NCBI GenBank assembly: GCA_003255025.1
Contig: QANY01004770.1
Coordinates: 2,843,891-2,907,890 of the forward strand
Direction: 5' to 3'
DNA length: 64,000 bases
Source: Datisca glomerata
Taxonomy: Eukaryota; Streptophyta; Magnoliopsida; Cucurbitales; Datiscaceae
This document shows, piece after piece, positions 1-11,910 of the stretch. Every line of letters begins with the position of its first letter. The stretch's first letter is position 1. The notes beneath the pieces were generated by a model. That model did no database searches. It saw nothing but the letters and a program-made list of their open reading frames with translations, and had not been told where the DNA came from. The position numbers and the translations under genes were made by a program.

Positions 1-339
1 TGGCTTATATGAATCGAAGCAGGAATTCTGGAAATGACTTACAAAACCATGCTTTTTCTTTTTCTTTTTTTCACTGTTAATGAACCAATTCATGGAAATC
101 AAAGATATTATCCGGCAACATAGCATCAAAAGTAGATGCCTCACTAAAAGGTAAAATAATAAAAAAGAGCACCTAATATGATTAAACACAATATGAATAC
201 ATTTAAAATAGCTAAACTAAGAGGGATTTTCAAATCACATCCAATCAATTAAAACCAAAGTAGGTAAATATGATCAGGTAATGGGCATGCAAAATTTAAT
301 GCACAACCAAAGAGGTTTCACTTGCCTTGAACCCATTTT

Positions 340-1000
340 CAAAAAATATTTCAAGTGACTACTGCCTTGATACTTCAATACGCTGGAAAAGTTGTTTCTC
401 CTGTACAAAATTTACATTTTGGCTATCAGAGCAAGCAAGCACAAACAACTCATGATATAAATCATTTGGAAGAATTTGAGCTACTTGAGATTTGAGAAAA
501 ATAATCATTGTTTCAATATAGAGTTGAAATAAGCTATAGTCTCTTTGAAATCGATTAGTTAGTGAAAAGCAACACCACTTGAAGCTTCCAATTATTACAT
601 ATTTCTCATGTTATATAGAGAAATGTTTTTGTAAGAACAATCATTTAGTACATAAAGTAAGAATGATATGGACATCTGAAGTAGAGAAAGAGGGATACCG
701 CAACAGCCTTCATTGTCCCCGCTTCAATTTGCTGAAGTGATCCTCGTTCAAGCCCAAATCACCATAAAATGCTTCACAATAGAATCCCTGTGATAGCATT
801 TCAACATTCATAAGAAATAATTTTTTGAAGATAAAATATGATAAGTATTTAGCCATGAATATCCTCTTAAATAACAGTAACGGTATATTACGTTACCTCA
901 CCTCTAGTTGTACAGGGGCCAATGCAAAGCTTGCAATCGTACTCCATCTCAACAGACTGCATTGGGGACATGTCAAGTTCAACCAAAGCATTAAAGTATT
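340..1000 (-). pseudogene. Decayed exons of an unidentified multi-exon gene
   Basis: Three stretches on the minus strand read like exons of one gene. The first (about 1000 to 888) encodes a Cys-containing segment ending CKLCIGPCTTR at a GT donor. The second (about 786 to 700) begins after a CAG acceptor with GFYCEAFYGDLGLNED and ends at GCG|gtatcc. The third (about 560 to 310) runs through IFLKSQVAQILPNDLYHELF and KQLFQRIEVSRQ, then meets a TAG where CAG would restore the reading, and continues as SLEIFFENGF. The second exon also hits a TGA unless the frame changes. Composition and splice signals suggest a real gene once lay here, but I do not recognise the family. It sits just outside CACTA-1 and could be host DNA or cargo of an older element. 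Confidence 0.35.
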
Positions 1001-1372
1001 TTAAAATGACTAAACGAGCTGTAATTATAACGCCTGAGATTAAGAATGAATGATTGAATATCAGCACTTGTCCAAGCATGTGAGCGCTAGAATGCCAAAA
1101 AGGGCCACACCAGACAACGGTGAAATAAAATATTGTAGGTAAGAAAGGAATCATATGTAGCAATAAAATTTTATCAAAAAGGAAGCATAAGTGAGCATCT
1201 TAGATTAAGAAGTAGAGGGAAATAGGATAAACCTTTAACTTTACTATGTGAACTTTTGAACTCTTCTTCTGGCTTAATCAAAATAGTACTTGATTGATCT
1301 GAAAGCAAATCATTAGAATATTACATACATAGGAAGCTGAAGAAATGAAAATTTTAATACCGAAGCTTTATG

Positions 1373-1400
1373 CACTACAAGAAATATAGTATTCTACAGG
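1373..1400 (+). repeat. CACTA-1 left terminal inverted repeat
   Basis: Begins CACTACAAGAAATATAG and pairs, inverted, with 10821-10848, differing at several positions. It is preceded by ATG, the target duplication. Confidence 0.9.
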
Positions 1401-1714
1401 AAAAAAATATAAGAGTTTCACTCTCTTCTTTTTGAAAACTTGAAACAACAAGATAATTAAAAATCAAGTAAAATTTATTCATTTAAAAAGTGAAAAAAGT
1501 GGCAGGGGTAAAATAGAAGCGTGGGATCACTTAAGTAAAAATTAGACCCCAATTTGCTCAAAAACTCATTTCCCTCTCGGCCATCATCTCTGAAACACAC
1601 CAAATTCACGATTTTCTTTTCCATTTTAGAGAAGCTCTGAAAATCCTTTCATACAAACTCATGATTTTCTCTCTGCAAATCCTTTCTTCTCTACTCACCA
1701 TTCTCCTCGCACAA

Positions 1715-1838
1715 CTTCTCCCTCTCAGACGAACTATGGTTGGACTTCGACGAAGCTTCTCCCTCTCAGACGACCTATGGTTGGACTTCGATGGAGCTTC
1801 TCCCTCTCAGACAACCTAAGGCTTGAAGATTCTCAGTA
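1715..1838 (+). repeat. 41-bp tandem repeat in the CACTA-1 leader
   Basis: Copies start at 1715, 1756 and 1797, an exact 41-bp period, with the third copy partial. Each contains CTTCTCCCTCTCAGACGA followed by CTATGGTTGGACTTCGA. The array lies in CT-rich DNA between the left terminal repeat and the transposase, where the untranslated leader would be expected. A related motif set occurs in opposite orientation at 11630-11760 in the neighbouring CACTA fragment. Confidence 0.85.
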
Positions 1839-1849
1839 ATTAGCTTCTC

Positions 1850-3060
1850 TCTCACTCTCTCGTTCAAAGACAAAGGAACTAGGGTTGCAGATTTATTTTC
1901 AAGTTTGAGCTTCAAATTTTTGTATGTCGTCCTTTTAAAAAAATTTATGAACTGAGGGCTTGTCCGTTCCTCCCTTTTCTCTATTGTTCTCTATGATTGT
2001 TTTGTGTGGTTATCTGAATTTCCCCTCCTATTTTATGTTCTGAATTTCCCTTTTCTCCATTGTTCCCTATGAACCAAAGGCTTGTTAATTTGAAACATAA
2101 AATAGAGGGCTTGTTAGAGATATATACATCGGGTATCTAAATGACTTCTTGAGATGAATCAATCCCTTTTGATTGAAACGCATAACCTGCATTAATTTAT
2201 CTTGATTTTAAACGCATGACTTACAGATTGTTCTTGAATATAATACTGGAGTTTTTTAACTTGATTTTAAACCTGGTAGAATGTTACAGAGTCTACATTT
2301 AATTACTAAAATTGTTTAAAGCTTCTATTTTAACTATATATGTGTGTTTAAAAAAACTATATGTGTGTGTTGCATTCATTGCACTATGTATTGCATCAAC
2401 TGTAAAAGTTTTTCCAATCTACTCATTCTCTCTGCTTGTTTTATTGCTTTTCCAGCTTCCTCCGATCAGTTTAATTTATTTTGCCTCCTATTTCAAAATT
2501 TCTTTTAATAGTAGTGTTGTTTTAGTGTAATCCATCCAAATTAGGACTCTCCTAGTATTATTTCTTTCAGTTAGTTAACTTCTTGTTTCAAGAATATTGA
2601 AGTCAACAATTTAAGGTTTATATAATTTTCTTAATTTTGGGTTCGTATTAAAGCCTGGCAAGATATGCTCCATATTAAATTTCTTCTAGTTTTAGGCGTT
2701 TCTATAGTGTGGGTTGTATTAGCTTAGATAAATAGCATCCAATTGCCAATGAACCATACCTACATGGTTGAGATGGGGACACTAGCCGACTCTTTGCCTT
2801 TGCACTAACAGTTGTTTCTTTAGTCTTTGTGCCATATGAGGATACATTTATGTGTTATCCTATGTCCATAGGTAGAGTCCACACAAAATACACATAAATT
2901 CTTCATATAATGATTATATTCAATATATACTATATATACAAGATAAATGTATACATGTTTATTTGTAAATATTGAATGAATTTGACATGTTTTATTTAGC
3001 GCCTACAAGTATGAACTAAATGTATGCAATTAATATGTCTCTTATATTTATAGTTGCAGT
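1850..3060 (+). other. CACTA-1 leader and probable intron, no gene seen
   Basis: T-rich, intron-like DNA between the CT-rich leader and the first transposase exon. A short open frame at 2312-2530 is hydrophobic and matches nothing I know, so I regard it as chance. Confidence 0.5.
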
Positions 3061-3064
3061 TTCC

Positions 3065-6000
3065 ATGATGGATAAATATTGGGTGCATTTAAGAGGTAAT
3101 AAAAATTAATTCTCACACTAGTTCATTCTTAGTATTGAAAAGGATAGTTTAAGTACATAGATTTTACTTTTGAACTAATAGAACTTCGGTGGAGTATATG
3201 CAAGGAGCAAGATAAATCATTAGAGAGGCCATGGCTAATGCAAATCATTTTGAAAAAAATTTGTGCCCTTGTAGGAAATGTAGGAATATGAGTCATCAAT
3301 ATCCGAATAATATTTTTGAGCATTTAACTATCAAATGCATGGATCCTACATATACAAATTGGTATCATCATGGAGAACTTGTTAGGTATGATGAATATGA
3401 TGAAATAGATGAGGTTGATGATGCTTATAACTTATACAGAACCACATATGAACATGATGAAGTGTATGTGGAGCATTCTGAGCGAAGAGATGAGGACTTT
3501 AGCAAAACATTAGATGATGTTAGGACCCCTTTATATCCAAGTTGTATGACATTCACAAAGTTATCAACTATTGTGACTCTTTACAAACTAAAAATTGTAT
3601 GTCAGTGGACTGATAAGAGTTTCAATACTCTTTTAGAGACTTTGAGTGATATGTTACTGCCTGAAAATGTGATGCCCAATGCCATGTACTATGTGAAAAC
3701 TTTTCTTAGAAAATTTAATTTGAGGTATATAAAAATGCATGCATGTGTGAATGATTGTTGTCTCTTTAGAAAAGAGATGGAAAATCTAGAGGCATGTCCG
3801 AAATGTGGTTCTTCAAGATGGAAAACTAATAAACGTACAAACAAAATTAGAAAAGGCGTTCCAGAAAAAGTTCTACGTTATTTTCCTGTGATTCCAAAGT
3901 TTAGAAGAATGTTCCTGTCTCCAAAAATGGCTGAAGCTTTAAGGTGGAATTCCCACAATAAAAGCAATGATGGGAAAATGCATCACAAGTAGACTCTATG
4001 GCATGGGACTTGGTGAATGATAAATGGCCAGCTTTTTCAAGTGATCCACAAAATCATAGACTTGGCCTTGCAGTAGATGGTATCAACCCATTTAAGAGTC
4101 TAAGTACCGACTATAGTTGTTGGCCTGTCATGCTTATCACATACAACTTATCACCGTCGTTGTGCATGAAGAAAGAAAATATCTTGTTGACATTATTGAT
4201 TCCTGGCCCAAAGAAACCTGGCAATGACATTGATATTTATTTGCAACCACTCACAGAGGATTTGCAAGAACTGTGGAATAATGGTGTGCAGATGAATGAT
4301 TCCTTCCAGAAGGGTTTTATCAATTTAAGGGAAATTTTACTGTGGACTATTAATGATTTTCCAGCTGATGACAATCTTGCTGGATGCACAACAATGGGCA
4401 AGAAGGCATGTCCTACTTTTGATATAAATACTCACTCACGTTGGTTGAAATATAGCAAGAAGTGCGCATATATGGGGCATAGAATTTTTTTGCCACCAAA
4501 TCATCATTTAAGGACAAAAAATTCTTGGTTTGTTGGAACTGAAGAGAAAGATAATGCACATAGAGTCATGACTGGAGTCACCATTGCTCGAGACTTAGTG
4601 ACTTTGTGAATGATTTTGGAAAAGGTGCTAAGAAGAAAGGAAAAAAGACTAGGGAAGTTACTACCATTTGGAAGAAAAGATCAATATTTTTTATTTATAC
4701 TAATGGGAGGTACCCATTTTTTAAATTTATATTTACATTACAAACTAATTGGCACAACTTAGTAAGATTTGACATTAAGCCACATATCTTTTATTTTGTA
4801 GGGGTTGGCATTGCGCCATAATTTAGATGTCATGCACATGGGAAAAAACATTTGTGATTGCCTTCTTGGTACATTGTTGAACATGAATGACAAATCAAAA
4901 GACAGGTATAATGCTCCTTTAGATTTGAAGAGCATGAGAATTAGACATCACTTGCATCCATAAAAAAGGGTGATAAGACTTATCTTCTAGCAGCTTAACA
5001 TTCACTATCAAAAGATGAGAGACAATTGTTTTGCAAAAGACTATTTAATCTCAAGTTACCCGATGTGTATGCTTAAATATAAAAAATTGCATATCAGTGA
5101 AAGAGTGCAAGATATCGGGGCTGAAATCTCATGATTGTCATGTTCTAATTCAACAGTTGCTTGCTACTGTTTTAAGGGGATTGCTTCCAACAGGACCAAA
5201 AAGTACGATTTATAGATTGTGCTAATTTTTTAATAGAATATGTCAACATGTTATTGAAAGAGAAAAAATGCAATATTTGGAGGATGGGTTCGTTGAGACG
5301 TTGTGCATATTGGAAAGATACTTCCCCCCTTATTTTTTTGACATCATGACTCACTTCCCAATAAATTTAGGAAGAGAAGCACGTTTATGTGGTCCTGTCC
5401 AATTCCGTTGGATGTATCCTTTCAAATGGTAACTTTTATTCATTATTTTAATTTATATTTACAATGATTTTGAAACTATATTGAGTTTGATTTAGTAGTT
5501 CGCTTATAGATATATGAAGATACTCAAAGGATATGTTAGGAACCATGCATTACCTGAAGGATGCATTGTAGAATGCTATCTTGCCGAAGAGTGCACGAAA
5601 TTTGGCAGTGAGTTTAAAGAGAAAGCAAGTGAAATAGGACACCAATAATGCCACAATGAAGAGTTTTCTAGTGATGTTATCCTTTAAGGGAGCCTAATAT
5701 CAAAAGGAACACAAATTACCATGAGTGATGAATTGTTGGAGAGTCTTCATCACTGTGTTGTGAACCATTTATACAGTAAGTTATCTAGTCATTATCTAGT
5801 CAACATGTCATGTCGTATATATTAATGACATTGAAGTCCACTTACTTTAAATATAATTTATAGGGTACATTTGGAGGAGTTGAAGCAATCCAATAAATCC
5901 CTTAAAAGAATGGCAACCTGTTGTGGAAGAGACATACATAGATGTTTACAACATGGTTGAAAAAGATGGTTATATGCCAACAATAGTTTAGGCTTTAAGC

Positions 6001-6684
6001 GTGATATATTAACGTTTACAATTATAATATGCTAACATATATTAAGCTTATCTAACGAGTTCACATATCTTCATCTTTAACAAATGAGCAAGACTTATTA
6101 AGATGGCTTGCAAATGGTCCTCGTAAAAATGCAATGTCATTTACTGGCTCTGTCATTAATGGATATCGATTTCAAACAAAGGAAGCTAAAAAGTCTAGAC
6201 AAAATAGTGGTGTCTCTGTTTAAGCTACAAAAATGTGTAGATCAAGTGCGAAAGATGTTTCACAAGTATCTGATGTGGTTTCTTATTATGGGATGATAAA
6301 GGATATTATTACAAATTTCAGCTTCCAATCTTCAAGTGTGATTGGGCTAATGTTGATAATGGTGTTAGAGTTGAAGATGATTTTACCCTTGTTAACCTAT
6401 ACCAAGGTCAAAATCAGTTTGTAAGGGAGCCTTTTATTCTAGCATCTCAAGCTAATCAACTCTTTTACTCTAGAGAAAATGATTCCTCCAATTGGTATGT
6501 TTTCCTTAGATCCCCACTGCGGGGATTTCAAGAGATGGACATCCTTGATGACAATGAAGATACAAGTAACATGCAATTAGAATCTGCGATGTGTGGGATT
6601 GGCATAGATGATTGTTATGTAAAAGATGATGGTGGTGATATTAGTTTTGTAAGAGAGGATTGTGAGGAATTACTTGTAGCGTGA
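3065..6684 (+). pseudogene. TNP2-type CACTA transposase, frameshifted
   Basis: Four domains of plant CACTA transposases appear in order. The Transposase-associated domain starts near ATG 3065 (MDKYWVHLRG) and continues at 3231 with the Cys motif CPCRKCRNM. The TNP2/Transposase_21 core runs about 3520-4610 (MAWDLVNDKWPAFSSDPQN, PGPKKPGNDIDIYLQPL, WTINDFPADDNLAGC) and on to LALRHNLDVMHMGKNICD after an acceptor near 4800. DUF4218 lies about 5110-5640 (HDCHVLIQQLL-like, RWMYPFKW, then an intron). DUF4216 lies about 6270-6540 (VNLYQGQNQFVREPFILASQ). The frame ends with an acidic tail at TGA 6682-6684. A one-base frameshift near 3987 separates KMHHK from VDSMAW, and further stops fall at 4970-5240. 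The enzyme would cut the element ends, but this copy is broken. Confidence 0.9.
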
Positions 6685-6897
6685 TCAATTTCCACTAAAG
6701 ATTGTATAATTTTGTGATCTTTGTAAATATTCATCAAGGACATCTATTTTGTAATCTGTGTATATATTCATCAAGTTTATCTTTTGTGATCCTGTGTGTA
6801 TTCATCTTTTTTTATTAATTAGTAATTAAGATTGTTAGTCTTCTAGTTTATCTACTAGTTGAAATTAATATTTTAATCTTTTGACACAGGTTCAAAT

Positions 6898-8845
6898 ATG
6901 GCTCCAATCATTAAGAAAAGGTCTAGCCGAAGGTCATCGCATGGGAACGAGCTACAACAAACAGTAGATCCATATTTAGATTCTCCTGCAAAACAATACG
7001 AGGGGTTGTTCATAAGTTAATTCCATGTGAGGAATCTCCTATACAAGAAATTCTACAATGTGATGCCCCTGAAATCCTTTTAGATTCACCCGTAAGACTT
7101 ACAAGGGGATCTAGTCTCATAGTTGCTTCACCTCAAACACATCAATCTCCTAACCACTTAGGACAACCTATTGGAGATGGCCAACATGCAAGTAACCTCC
7201 CACCACAAGTCCAACCAACATTGACTGAAAAAGTTAAAAGAACGAGAGGTCAAACAAAAATGAATAATATTTCTGTGGAGCCTGATACAAGACAATTTGT
7301 TATTATGACAAATCATTTAGGACAACCCGTTGGAGAAGAGTCTATGAAACTATATTCTTTTTTAGGTGTTAATGTCTGAGAGGTTGTTCCTGTTACACTT
7401 GTGGATTGGAGGAAGCTTCCTTTAGGGATGAGGGAAATTATGTGGAAATATATGCAGGTACTAACATTTAATGTTAAGTTTACCTTTCAACTTTGTTTAT
7501 TGTTCTAGTAATGACTATATTTCCTATTGTGATAGTTGGCACGATTCGAGATTGATGACTTATGTGAAAAGAAAACGATACAACACATGGGTCGCCTTTG
7601 GTCATGTTCTAAATCATCGCTTGTGAGAAAAATAAGAGAAGCTGGAGACGATGAAGAAAAGTTACTTACTCTTAAGCCTGGTAACATCAAATCAATTCAT
7701 GATTGGAAAGATTTCATCAAGGAGAAAACAAGTGCAAGATTTAAGATAAGTACCACAAGTTTTATTTAAAATTTCATCATGAATGTGTTTGACATTGAAT
7801 ATTTGTTAATGTGTAGGCTACAAGTGATAAGTTCAAGAGTATAAAAAAACTCAAATCCCTCATACTTGTAGTCATAAAGGATAATATGCCCGTCTGACTC
7901 ATGAATTGGTAACAAGTTTGTAAAATTTTTCTGTTGAAGTTGTTAATTTCTACTTGTAGTACTAAAACATTTTTTATTTTGTTTAGAAAAAGAGTAGTCC
8001 TAATCCAAGCTCGATAACGAGAGTTGATGCTTGGATTGAAGCACATAAGAGAAAAAATGGTGAGCCAGTGTGTGCAGAAGCTGGTGAGGCAATTGTAAGT
8101 ACATTTTATATGTGAATGGTTGGGTAGGTTTCATAAATTTGATGCTTTAACATTGAGTTTTTGTTATTTTAGTATAAAATGAAACAAGTTCAGGCTAAAC
8201 ATCCTGAATCTGTAACATAAAATTTGAATGATGACAGTCTTGGTAAAGTTTTTAGCAAAGAAAGACGAGGACGTGTGAGAGGCCTTGGCATGTGAGTTAC
8301 ACCTACAACATTTAGTGTTTTACAATAATCTGATTCTTAGATGAAGAGGTTAGAAGATACGTGTGAGAAGGTGCAGGAATAATTGATGGAGATGAAGTCT
8401 ATGATTAACAAATTTTTCAAAAATTATTTACAGGTAATCAAAAGAAGTTTGATATCATTACTGATATAATTCATTGACTAGTGCATTTTTTTATTATTTA
8501 TCAGTGTCATGTGGGCCATCAAAGTGATTCACAATGAAATTTATGCTTATACTTGTTTTATATATCTATTGATAGAGTGTCAACACTCATAGACCAACAC
8601 ACTTGAGTAAATGTAAATTGTTTTATTGGATTGGTTTGGGGAAAGTAGTCATTGAAGAATGGTTGTCATCAAATGATCCTACAGATCTTGTTCTTCACGT
8701 TTCGCTCAGACCTAATGTTGTGAGAGTATGGGTTCATGTGATAAAGAAACCTGAAGATTTATTATGGAGACAAATTCTTATATGACTCGCATTGAAGATG
8801 CTTTAGGATCTATAATTGCATGGCCCGCTAACAAAGTTCAATATG
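6898..8845 (+). pseudogene. TNPA-like protein with Transposase_24 (Ptta/En/Spm) domain
   Basis: Starts MAPIIKKRSSRRSSHG at ATG 6898, nine bases after a CAG acceptor. An N-terminal linker is followed at about 7225 by KVKRTRGQTKMNNISVEPD and GQPVGEESMKLYSFLGVNV, where one TGA replaces the usual Arg. VPVTLVDWRKLPLGMREIMW comes next, then after an intron FEIDDLCEKKTIQHMGRLW. Further exons give TRVDAWIEAHKRKNGEP (about 8020-8094) and a C-terminal block near 8610-8845 ending IEDALGSIIAWPANKVQY at a GT donor (8846). This order is that of the Transposase_24 family, whose En/Spm relative TnpA binds repeats near the element ends. Several stops (7016, 7378, 8218) mark decay. A last exon beyond 8845 is likely but I cannot place it. 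Confidence 0.82.
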
Positions 8846-9124
8846 GTAAGATTTAATTATTTTTCCGATATCTATTTGTACTGTTATGCTACATTAGGAG
8901 TTAAAGTAATGGAGATTATTTATATTTGTTAATATTGATGTTATTATTTATGGTTAAATTTATATCTGTAGGTATTTTCATCATTTATTACTACTGGTTT
9001 TGTTGTTGAATTTTCTGATATTTTCCTAAGCCATAGCTCTACTAGTGTGTTAATTAAGGGAATTCTTGAACTAGAAGTGTAAGCTTATTTGCAAGACTAT
9101 TTATATTCGATTATGCAGGATTTT

Positions 9125-9720
9125 AGGTTTAAGAGGTTGAAATTGACTTTGTTTAAGGCCAAATTTTTTCAAGTTATACATACTAGAGCTGATCGGTAGG
9201 AAAACTATTATTTTCGATGTTGATAACACATGTTTTAAAGATCAAGAATATTCTTTGAAGGTAAGGTGGGTATGGGTATGGGTAGGGGAGGGGGATGTTA
9301 GATGATGATTATGTTTGGTTATGCATGCTTATGTTTGGTTATGCATGCTTTGAGGTTTAAGAGACTGAATTTTATCATTTTACCATTATTAATTGAATTG
9401 AGTTTGTTTGAGGCTGAATTTTGTCAAGTTATGCATACTAGAGTCGGTTGGTAGGAAAACTATTATTTTTTATGTTCGTAACACATGTTTTAAAGTTCAA
9501 GAATATTCTTTGAAGGTAGGGTGGGTATGGGTAGGGGAGGGGTGCTGTTAGAGGATGAAGTATGTTTCGTTATGCATGCTTTAAGGTTTAAGAGACTCCA
9601 TTTTATCATTTTACCATTATTAATTGAAATTTACTTTGTTTGAGGCTGAATTTTGTCAAGTTATGCATACTAGAGTCGGTTGGTAGGAAAATTGTTATTT
9701 TAGATGTAGGGAAATTGTTA
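9125..9720 (+). repeat. About 230-bp tandem array, 2.7 copies
   Basis: Copies begin with AGGTTTAAGAG at 9125, 9353 and 9584, giving periods of 228 and 231 bp. Each carries AAGTTATRCATACTAGAG, GGTAGGAAAA, and in the first two a G-rich block. The array follows the last TNPA-like exon and precedes the right end of CACTA-1, the place where CACTA elements hold subterminal repeats bound by their own proteins. Confidence 0.85.
9268..9294 (+). other. G-quadruplex motif
   Basis: Five runs of three or more G separated by one to three bases, beginning GGGTATGGGTATGGGTAG. A second, shorter version with four runs lies at 9523-9542 in the next repeat copy. The match to the G3+N1-7 pattern is visible directly; folding is inferred. 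Confidence 0.7.
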
Positions 9721-10848
9721 TTTTCAATGTTGTAGAATGCCATATTATGCTTTTAGCATTTAGATGGTTAGATTATTAGACTAGTTTTTGGTTATTGTTG
9801 TTTTTTTATTAAGCTTTAGGTATTTAGAAATAAAATGGCTCTATTTTTTGTTAAGACTTTGGTGTTTGAGCTGAATTTTATGTGCTAGATGGTATGTTTA
9901 TGTTGTTTTGAGAATAACATAGACACATTGGTAAATGATGTGCTTCTTTTACCTTTGCGGGATTTTTCTCAAGATGTATGCAACCGTAGGAAAAATTGTT
10001 GATGGACAGTAGGTAAAATTGTTGATGGGAAGAAATACTGCTATAATTATGTAGCAGAATGGAAGGTGTCGTCCGGGATTGAATTGTTCAAGGTTATATG
10101 TTTAATGCAAGTTATTTGATTTGTTATCATAGTGAATAACTAGTGTTATTTTCTCAGAGCATAAAATGGCAATGTGAGTAATGTGAAATTATCTTAAACT
10201 TACTATCTTATTCTTTAAAATGCAAGACCTACAATCTCTTGAAGGTTTTCAACATGGCATCATTTTGAAGAGTAGCAGTGAAACTTTGAAGTTATTTTAT
10301 AGCGTCTGTTAAAACTTTCAGATGTTTTTTTTTGTTTTTTGAATAGTATGTTGTATTAGTAAATTAATTACTAATACTTAAAATGATGTATGAATGTCTT
10401 TTAGTCTAATAGTGTATTACTTTTGAATGATTAACTAAGTACAAAAACATGTTCATATAGTAAAAAATAGCATCTATAAAATGCCAGGAAAATGTCTTTT
10501 TAAGATGTATAATTTATAACCAAAGACTATATCGATGAGATTCAAAAAATCTTATGGTATTTGATTTAATAAGATACAAAAATACATGTGAATATTAATT
10601 CATGAGAATTATATACACATGTTGAATAAAAATAACAGGAGTCGAAAAACCTCATTAAATAACATTCTACATGAAACAAAAAATCCTGTAAAAAGTGAGA
10701 TACCACAGGGGTCTTTACATGAGGCGTTGCGCCTCGTGAAAAATGTAGACTTTTAATATTAGGGGCTGTCACAGGCGTCGCATGATCCTTGTGGATTACT
10801 TTTCATGGGGATATCCGCCTTTTACAGAATGCCATTTTTCTTATAGTG
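9721..10848 (+). other. CACTA-1 right terminal region
   Basis: Non-coding. It contains a perfect 6-bp-stem palindrome GAGGCGTTGCGCCTC at 10721-10735 and a related GGCGTCGC at 10773, possible subterminal binding motifs. It ends in the right terminal repeat TTTTTCTTATAGTG at 10848. No gene is seen. Confidence 0.55.
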
Positions 10849-10851
10849 ATG

Positions 10852-11910
10852 TAAATGACATAAAGCTTTAAAACAATTAGTTGTTCCAGCAACAAATGCA
10901 TACCCCATTACCCCAAACTGATAACCACAAGATTTGAGAGATTAGAAAACTCTAAATTAGAAACCAAAGAACCATAACTAACTAATTTATAAAAAAACAA
11001 CACAAGGGCAAAGAAACGGAACTTCAAGCATAGAGAGCTATGGGAGAGAATCTGCAATAGAGAGCTGAGAGAATTGCAAGAGAGGTTTAGAGATAGCTTT
11101 GCCTCACAAAGAGAGAGGTTCAAAGAGTCCTTCATTGCTATTAAAGCACCTCCAGATCACCTCTAAAGCATCTCAAAATCAACCTGAAAATCCTTATGAA
11201 TAACATAAAAAACCAGACAAAAATCACAAAAACTAGACAAACCTATGAAACAACATAAAAACCATATAAAAATCACAAAAATCATATTCGAATTTAAGAT
11301 TAATCCTTGCAGAAAAGGGGAAGTCCTCGAAGAGCTTGTACAAGAATATTCACAAATCAGATAAAAGTAGGGAAAATATAAAGCTTCTAAAGAAACATTA
11401 GAATTAGGGAATTACCTCAGAGAAGTAGGGATTGGGAGGAGTTCGCGTTGGTAAACGAAAACCACAAAGCTTAGAAAGAGAGTTGCAATAAAGAGCTTCG
11501 AGAGAGAGCCATCAGCGGGATAAATCTGGGCAGAGTTGAAAGAGGTTGCTACGCAAGAGAGGTTAGGTAAAGAGCTACGAGAGATAATCCATAATAGAAA
11601 GTTGAAAGAGAGAGCTACAAGAGAGGCGATGTGAGCTTTGTCGCTGAGAGAGCTTCACCTCGCGAAGAGAAAACTCTGTGAGCTTCGTCGCAGAGAGAGC
11701 TCTCTATGAGCTTCATCGCTGAGAGAGTGAGGGTTGAAGAGAGAGACACTGTGAGAGATTGATTTTTGTTCAATTTCTTTTAGTTTAATTTGGCAGGTAT
11801 GAGATTTTCATTCCCCGCCCTTTACCCCCGCGTAAAGAATGCACCTTTCATTGCACTTTAGTGTAAATCGCAGTCGTTGAGTGCTATCAAAGCACCTAAT
11901 TCTTGTAGTG
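10852..11910 (-). mobile_element. Terminal fragment of another CACTA element
   Basis: Position 11910 ends in a CACTA terminus, read on the minus strand as CACTACAAGAATTAGGTG. Going inward (leftward) there is GC-rich subterminal DNA (11800-11890) and then a leader-like CT/GA block (11450-11760) with repeated AGCTTCRTCGCTGAGAGAG units, like the leader of CACTA-1 in inverted orientation. No partner end with a matching 3-bp duplication is seen, so this is a remnant. The left limit is arbitrary because it runs up to the CACTA-1 target site. Short open frames here look like chance. Confidence 0.55.

Larger units (their letters stand above)
1373..10848 (+). mobile_element. CACTA-1: complete CACTA (En/Spm) DNA transposon
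   Basis: The left end reads CACTACAAGAAATATAGT. The right end, read on the minus strand, is CACTATAAGAAAAATGGC, an inverted repeat that stays recognisable for about 28 bp. A 3-bp target duplication ATG lies at 1370-1372 and again at 10849-10851, the hallmark of CACTA insertion. Inside, in order, are a CT-rich leader with a tandem repeat (1560-1870), a TNP2-type transposase pseudogene (3065-6684), a Transposase_24 gene (6898-8845), a G-rich tandem array (9125-9720) and a right terminal region. The 9.5-kb size and the order TNP2 then TNPA-like match autonomous plant elements. Coding damage means this copy should not be able to move itself. Confidence 0.93.

Noticed and set aside
888..1163. 91-codon minus-strand frame taken as a whole gene
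   Set aside because: Only its last third reads like an exon; the upstream part contains intron-like sequence with a TCTCAG acceptor. Reported as part of a decayed exon chain instead.
1373..11910. Pairing the 1373 end with the 11910 end as one CACTA element
   Set aside because: The flanking triplets differ (ATG and TGT) and the terminal sequences agree less well, whereas 10848 gives a matching ATG and a longer inverted repeat.
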